DNA from: an uncultured Prevotellaceae bacterium
GTDB lineage: Bacteria; Bacteroidota; Bacteroidia; Bacteroidales; Bacteroidaceae
DNA length: 48,067 bases
Direction of reading: 5' to 3'
Assembly (NCBI GenBank): GCA_902801375.1
Contig: CADCIB010000037.1
Span: 1-48,067 of the forward strand
Shown: positions 43,866 through 48,067 of the stretch, piece by piece
How the letters are laid out: each line of letters begins with the position of its first letter
How positions within the stretch are numbered: position 1 is the first letter of the stretch
Notes under the pieces: generated by a model
Databases searched by the model: none
Seen by the model: the letters and a program-made list of their open reading frames with translations, nothing else
What the model was told of the DNA's origin: nothing
Translations under genes and position numbers: made by a program

Positions 43866-46211
43866 ATGAAGAAAACAATCTGCATATCCCTATTGCTGAT
43901 GCTTGCGATGACAGCATCAGCTGGTAAGATGCCTTATAAAGACAGCAGGCTGACACCCCAGGAGCGTGCCAAGGACCTGCTCGGCCGTATGACGCTCGAC
44001 GAGAAGATCATGCAGCTACAGTGTGTGTGGGGCGACAACAAGAAAGTGGTGTTTCCGGGCGGTAAGTTCGATGCAAAACTGGCAAAGCAATATTTTCCTC
44101 ATGGGTTGGGCGAAATGGTCCGGCCCAACGAATATCTGGGGCCGGACGCCAAGCTGCCCCACCAGGCTTATCCCGCCAGACAAGGTGCCGAACAGTATAA
44201 TGCCATTCAGAGATACTTCGTTGAGCAGACGCGCCTTGGCATTCCGGTAGTGATGCATGATGAAGGCGTGCATGGCGTGTGGACACAGGAGGCTACTAAC
44301 TATCCCGTGCCCATCGCCCTTGCCTCTACCTGGGACATCGAACTGCTGAGGCAGCTCTATGCTGCCACGGCCTTGGAGATGCGCAGCAGGGGGGGCTATC
44401 AGTCGCTGGGACCCGTGCTGGATATGGTGCGCGATCCTCGCTGGGGACGTACGGAGGAGACCTGGGGCGAAGACCCATTTCTAAATGCCGAGATAGGGAA
44501 GGCTGCCGTCGATGCCATGCAGGGCCAGCCCAATGCCCAAGGCTATCTGGACGACAGTCACGTCGGCGTTACGCTCAAGCATTTTGGCGTGCATGGACAG
44601 CCGGAGGGAGGACACAACACAGCGCCGAGCTTCGTAGATGAGCATGAAGCCCGCAGCCAGTTTCTCTACCCTTTCCGCGAGGTTATTCGCCAGTGTGACC
44701 CATTTTATGTCATGGTGACGTATAACGAAATCTGGGGAAAGCCGGCTCATGCCAACAAGCACCTCCTACACGACATTCTGCGAGGTGAATTCGGATTTAA
44801 GGGCACGGTGGTGTCCGACTATAGCGGCATCTTCCGCACCTACGATACCGACAAGATGGCTCCCACAAAGGCCGATGCGGCAGCTGCCTGCATCAATGCG
44901 GGGGTCGATGTGGAGCTGCCCAATCCGGAGACCTTCGTCTTCCTGAAAGAGTGCGTGGAACAGGGCAAGGTGCCGATGGCGGTTATCGACCGTGCCGTGA
45001 CCCATGTGCTGGTAAACAAGTTCAGGCTCGGACTGTTCGATCACCCGTATGTAGATCCCAGGCGCGCCGATGAGGTGAACAACTGTGAGGCTCATCGCCA
45101 GATAGCCTATAAGGCGGCAGCCGAAGCTATGGTGTTGCTGAAGAACGACAACAACTTCCTGCCGCTCGACAAGAACCGAGTGAAGAAGATCGCACTGATC
45201 GGCCCCAATGCAGACCGTTGCATTCTGGGCGGCTATTCGGGCTATCCCAAGGACACGATAAGTCCGCTGCGTGCCATTCGCGAGAAATATGGCCATCAGA
45301 TGGAAATACTGTATGCCGAGGGCTGCCGCCTGACCAAGGAGCATAGCCCCTATCCACTGGTGATCCACCCGCTGACCTATGAAGACAATGCGGCAAAGAT
45401 ACGCCATGCCGTCGAAACGGCAAAGCAGGCCGACTATGTGGTGCTGTTTGTGGGTGGCAATGAGAGCATGAGCCGTGAGGCTTATGGCTGGGATGCCAAA
45501 GGCGACCTTAGCTCGCTGGAGCTCATTGCGGGGCAGAAGGAGCTGATCAGCGAGATCGTGGCCTTGGGCAAACCTGTGTGCGCCTTCGTCAATGGCGGTA
45601 CCACTTATAACATCTCCGAACTGGAGACGCAGGTTCCCGCCGTCATGCAGTGCTGGTACTTAGGGCAGGAGGGCGGTTATGCCATGATAGATGCCCTGTT
45701 TGGCGACGTAAATCCAAGTGGCAAGTTACCGGTGTCTTATCCACGCGATGCCGGTCATATTCCAGCCTTCTATAATCACAAGCCCTCGGCCCGGCTCGGT
45801 TATAACCTCGGCGGTGGAACCCCGGAGCTGCACCCTTTTGGCTTCGGTCTGAGCTACACCACGTTCGATTATAGCGGCCTGCGGATTGATAAGCCCCAGA
45901 TGTCGGCCGATGATGTCGCCACGGTTAGTGTTGACGTGCAGAACACAGGACAGCGTGAGGGCGATGAAGTGGTACAGATGTATATCACCGATGAGTATGC
46001 CTCCATGACCCGCCCAGTGAAAGAACTCCGCGGATTCAAACGCATCCATCTAAAGGCAGGAGAGAAGAAGACGGTCAGCTTCGCCATTGACAAGGAGCTG
46101 CTGTCATTCTATGACGAAGATTACCGCTGGATATGCGAACCCGGAAAATTCATAATCCAGGTTGGTCCTTCGTCTGCGCAGGGGGCTAAGATCTCCCTGC
46201 AAATAAAATAA
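43866..46211 (+). CDS. glycoside hydrolase family 3
   Basis: A 781-residue secreted beta-glycosidase (signal peptide MKKTICISLLLMLAMTASAG). GH3 barrel with KHFGVHGQPEGGHNTAPSF and nucleophile Asp318 in VVSDYSGI; alpha/beta domain (ALIGPNADRCILGGYSGYP, VLFVGGNESMSREAYG); fibronectin-III-like domain (REGDEVVQMYITDEYASMTR). It is a close paralogue of the GH3 at 14286-16625: long stretches such as PAVMQCWYLGQEGGYAMID are identical. Likely activities are beta-glucosidase or beta-xylosidase. It follows the repeat array and I find no TAnnTTTG box in between, so it may be read through from the susC operon or use a regulated promoter. Confidence 0.93.
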   Translation: MKKTICISLLLMLAMTASAGKMPYKDSRLTPQERAKDLLGRMTLDEKIMQLQCVWGDNKKVVFPGGKFDAKLAKQYFPHGLGEMVRPNEYLGPDAKLPHQAYPARQGAEQYNAIQRYFVEQTRLGIPVVMHDEGVHGVWTQEATNYPVPIALASTWDIELLRQLYAATALEMRSRGGYQSLGPVLDMVRDPRWGRTEETWGEDPFLNAEIGKAAVDAMQGQPNAQGYLDDSHVGVTLKHFGVHGQPEGGHNTAPSFVDEHEARSQFLYPFREVIRQCDPFYVMVTYNEIWGKPAHANKHLLHDILRGEFGFKGTVVSDYSGIFRTYDTDKMAPTKADAAAACINAGVDVELPNPETFVFLKECVEQGKVPMAVIDRAVTHVLVNKFRLGLFDHPYVDPRRADEVNNCEAHRQIAYKAAAEAMVLLKNDNNFLPLDKNRVKKIALIGPNADRCILGGYSGYPKDTISPLRAIREKYGHQMEILYAEGCRLTKEHSPYPLVIHPLTYEDNAAKIRHAVETAKQADYVVLFVGGNESMSREAYGWDAKGDLSSLELIAGQKELISEIVALGKPVCAFVNGGTTYNISELETQVPAVMQCWYLGQEGGYAMIDALFGDVNPSGKLPVSYPRDAGHIPAFYNHKPSARLGYNLGGGTPELHPFGFGLSYTTFDYSGLRIDKPQMSADDVATVSVDVQNTGQREGDEVVQMYITDEYASMTRPVKELRGFKRIHLKAGEKKTVSFAIDKELLSFYDEDYRWICEPGKFIIQVGPSSAQGAKISLQIK

Positions 46212-46256
46212 AGTCTTAGAAGAACTGACGTTAGCATTTAACTGATTGATATGATA

Positions 46257-46324
46257 GTGGCGTTGGCCTGAAGTATCCCCCCGTAGTTTCTCTTCTCCAG
46301 AGGGATACTTCAGACCAACACCAC
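46257..46324. terminator. long stem-loop between convergent genes
   Basis: Two 23-base arms (46257-46279 and 46302-46324) match at 21 positions, with a 22-base loop. It separates the GH3 and the broken GH2. No T run follows on either side, so its role as a terminator is not certain. Confidence 0.5.
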
Positions 46325-46361
46325 CATTAAGCCAACGACTATAGTAATCCGACGATCGTCT

Positions 46362-47853
46362 TTAATTAAATGTTGTAACCTCTATCCGGGGCTTGCAGCC
46401 TCGCGTGTATTCCTCCTTCCAGGAGAGGGTTACCGACTTGTTTTCGTGGGGCATGAGATGAAAGTAATTGTCACTGTAACTCACGGGCAGCACCTGTCCT
46501 CCGTCTGTGCCCTTCAGGTTCAGCCGTACCATAAGAGCCGGCACGTCACTCTGGTTGGTCAACGTGACAACAGCCTGCCAGCCCTCTCCTTTTCGGGTAA
46601 AATGGGAAACGGTCTTCACCCGTGCCTCGGGCTGCTCCTTCAAGGCCTCAAAATGTCCGGCAGGATTACTTAACATATAGGTGTTCTCTGTAAGCTGCTT
46701 ATCATTTTCCAGAAGTTTCAACCTCAGAAACCACACCTCATGAGATCCCGCCAGGGGTTTCCGGCCCTCCATAACGGTAATGGTCTGATCCTCGCCGATG
46801 GTTACATCACGGCCATCGACAGCCATCTGCTGCCCATTCATATCATAGTACTCGGCTATCGCTTTTACCTTATGCGGTCCGGCCGCAATGTCAACGACCT
46901 CAATCGTATTCTTCTCCGAATTATACTGAAGATGCAAGGGCTCGCAGGCTTTCCTGATAGCAAAGAATGCAGCTGTGGGTTCCAGATAGTAGTCGTAGGC
47001 CTGCCAGACCATAGACGGCCAGCAGGGGTGGCTCATCCACATGAGCAGCCCTTTGCGGAATTGCTGTTCTCCTTTGAACATGACACGATGGACATCATAA
47101 TTCACCCACAGTCCCCAACTGATGAACTGCCTTACATTCTGCGGCCTGCCCCAGTAGCCGTCAAGTATTTCATTGAAAGCTGTGGCATGTACTGCCCCTC
47201 CCAACGTTAAATCGTGACGCCCCCAGGCTTCTCCCACAGGCCACAGCTCATCAGGAGCAAGCATGCGAGTTACACTTTCAAGGGAGGGCACGGAGGCCAT
47301 ACCGCGCTCAGAGTGGAGCTTGTGAGTCTGATTTGCAAAATACCAATCAACCGGCATATTGCGGTAACGTCCGCCACCGATGACACCATCAGCTGCCGAA
47401 TTAGGGATATAGCCCAATTGGGGGTACAGCTCGGCTATCGCCTGTCTCAGATTTTGATCTAAAGACTGCGGAGGATAGCCCTCGTTGCGACCTACATAGA
47501 GTGCCATACAGGGGTGCTGCCGCAGGCGGCGTATGAAGTCGCGGGCATTGGCCATAAACATGTCCTCATGATACGGATCGGGACCGTCCCAGGGATTGGC
47601 CAGCCAGAAGTCTTCCCATACCATGATGCCATAGCGGTCGCAAGCTTCGAAGAACTCCTCGTCGCCCACCTGGCCGACTCAATTCCTGATCATGGTAAAG
47701 TTCATGTCTTTATGAAATTTTATAGCCGCATCGTATTCCCTCGCTCTGTAATTCAGGTTGATCTCGGAGAATGCCCAGTTGCCGCCTAACGGCACGAGCC
47801 GTTTGCCATTGACGTATATCGTCAAGTCGGTATCGCTGTTACGGTAAGCCATC
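46362..47853 (-). pseudogene. GH2 (beta-mannosidase/exo-glucosaminidase-like), nonsense codon and missing 5' part
   Basis: The reading frame runs from the junction at 47853 to a TAA at 46362-46364. It begins in the GH2 immunoglobulin-like/barrel boundary (DLTIYVNGKRLVPLGGNWAF) and continues KDMNFTMIRN. It then meets a TGA at 47678-47680 where the family has Trp, and continues VGQVGDEEFFEACDRYG, IMVWEDFWLANP, and a C-terminal beta-sandwich. An internal ATG at 47669 could give a 435-residue piece. The N-terminal sugar-binding domain is missing because the contig switches to GH31 sequence at 47854. TGA ends other genes here (susD, the unrecognised hydrolase), so recoding as Trp is not supported. 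The activity cannot be settled from the remaining part. Confidence 0.8.
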
Positions 47854-48067
47854 TGGCGGACAGACCATTACGGCCGACGCACCGCTGGAGCGTATACCGG
47901 TCTTTGTGCCCGAGGGTAGCCTGCTACCACTGGGTCCGGAAATGGAATGGAGCGACGAGAAACCGGCAGAGACCATCGATCTCTATGTCTTCGCCGGTCG
48001 TGACGGCAGCTTCACGCTCTATGAGGACGAGAATACTAACTACAACTACGAGAAAGGACGCTACGCC
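47854..48067 (+). pseudogene. fragment of a second GH31 gene (repeat of 11763-11976)
   Basis: These 214 bases match the GH31 gene above with seven differences, about 97 percent identity. In the GH31 reading frame all seven are third-position synonymous changes (for example GCG to GCA, CTA to CTG, CCT to CCG). The fragment encodes GGQTITADAPLERIPVFVPE and on to YEKGRYA, part of the C-terminal region, and runs off the window. It has no start and joins the GH2 sequence in mid-gene. It may be the paralogous or other-strain copy joined by the assembler. Confidence 0.8.

Noticed and set aside
47678-47680. TGA recoded as tryptophan
   Set aside because: Other intact genes here end with TGA (susD, the 34923-37025 gene), so TGA is a stop in this organism. 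The case is a single nonsense codon.

Overview
The window looks like one contig from a Prevotella/Segatella-type member of the Bacteroidota. The evidence is SusC/SusD-like genes, promoters of the Bacteroidota form (-7 TAnnTTTG with an upstream TTTG or TTG), and a housekeeping flank with leuC, leuA, dnaB, tRNA-Val, a membrane pyrophosphatase and a Cof-type HAD phosphatase. The species assignment is inference.

Layout. Positions 1-8862 are mostly housekeeping: 3' part of the leucine operon on the minus strand (leuA then leuC, which is cut by the window edge), dnaB, a minus-strand tRNA with its own terminator, an outer-membrane barrel protein, hppA, a 0.7-kb gap with a small ORF, a large hairpin and a 22-bp-period tandem repeat, and a HAD hydrolase. 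From 9229 to the end almost every gene encodes a secreted carbohydrate-active enzyme: GH31 with a PA14 insert (+); a minus-strand GH3-GH35-like pair; a divergent plus-strand operon araC-GH3-GH3-GH3; a minus-strand Sde182/DUF1593 protein; a broken esterase; and then a long plus-strand polysaccharide-utilisation operon with susC, susD, GH2 beta-glucuronidase, an unrecognised alpha/beta-hydrolase-like protein, GH78 and a GH106-GH43 fusion. Another GH3 and a broken minus-strand GH2 follow.

How it may work (inference). SusC/SusD import oligosaccharides. The GH78, GH106, GH2-GUS, GH43, GH35, GH31 and five GH3 enzymes remove terminal rhamnose, glucuronate, arabinose/galactose, xylose and glucose. 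One or two esterases would remove acyl groups. This fits a plant glycan or glycoside carrying rhamnose and glucuronic acid. The only local regulator is the AraC protein; three promoters in the cluster share a similar upstream block that could be its operator.

Oddities. Three catabolic genes are broken: a one-base frameshift in the GH35-like gene, a TAA between the catalytic Asp and His of the esterase, and a TGA at an expected Trp in the last GH2. Two short elements with related terminal inverted repeats lie next to two of these. The last 214 bases repeat part of the GH31 gene with seven differences, all synonymous, joined abruptly inside the GH2 gene; this is either an assembly chimera or a partial second copy. 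Two intergenic arrays of five 22-bp units occur about 36 kb apart.
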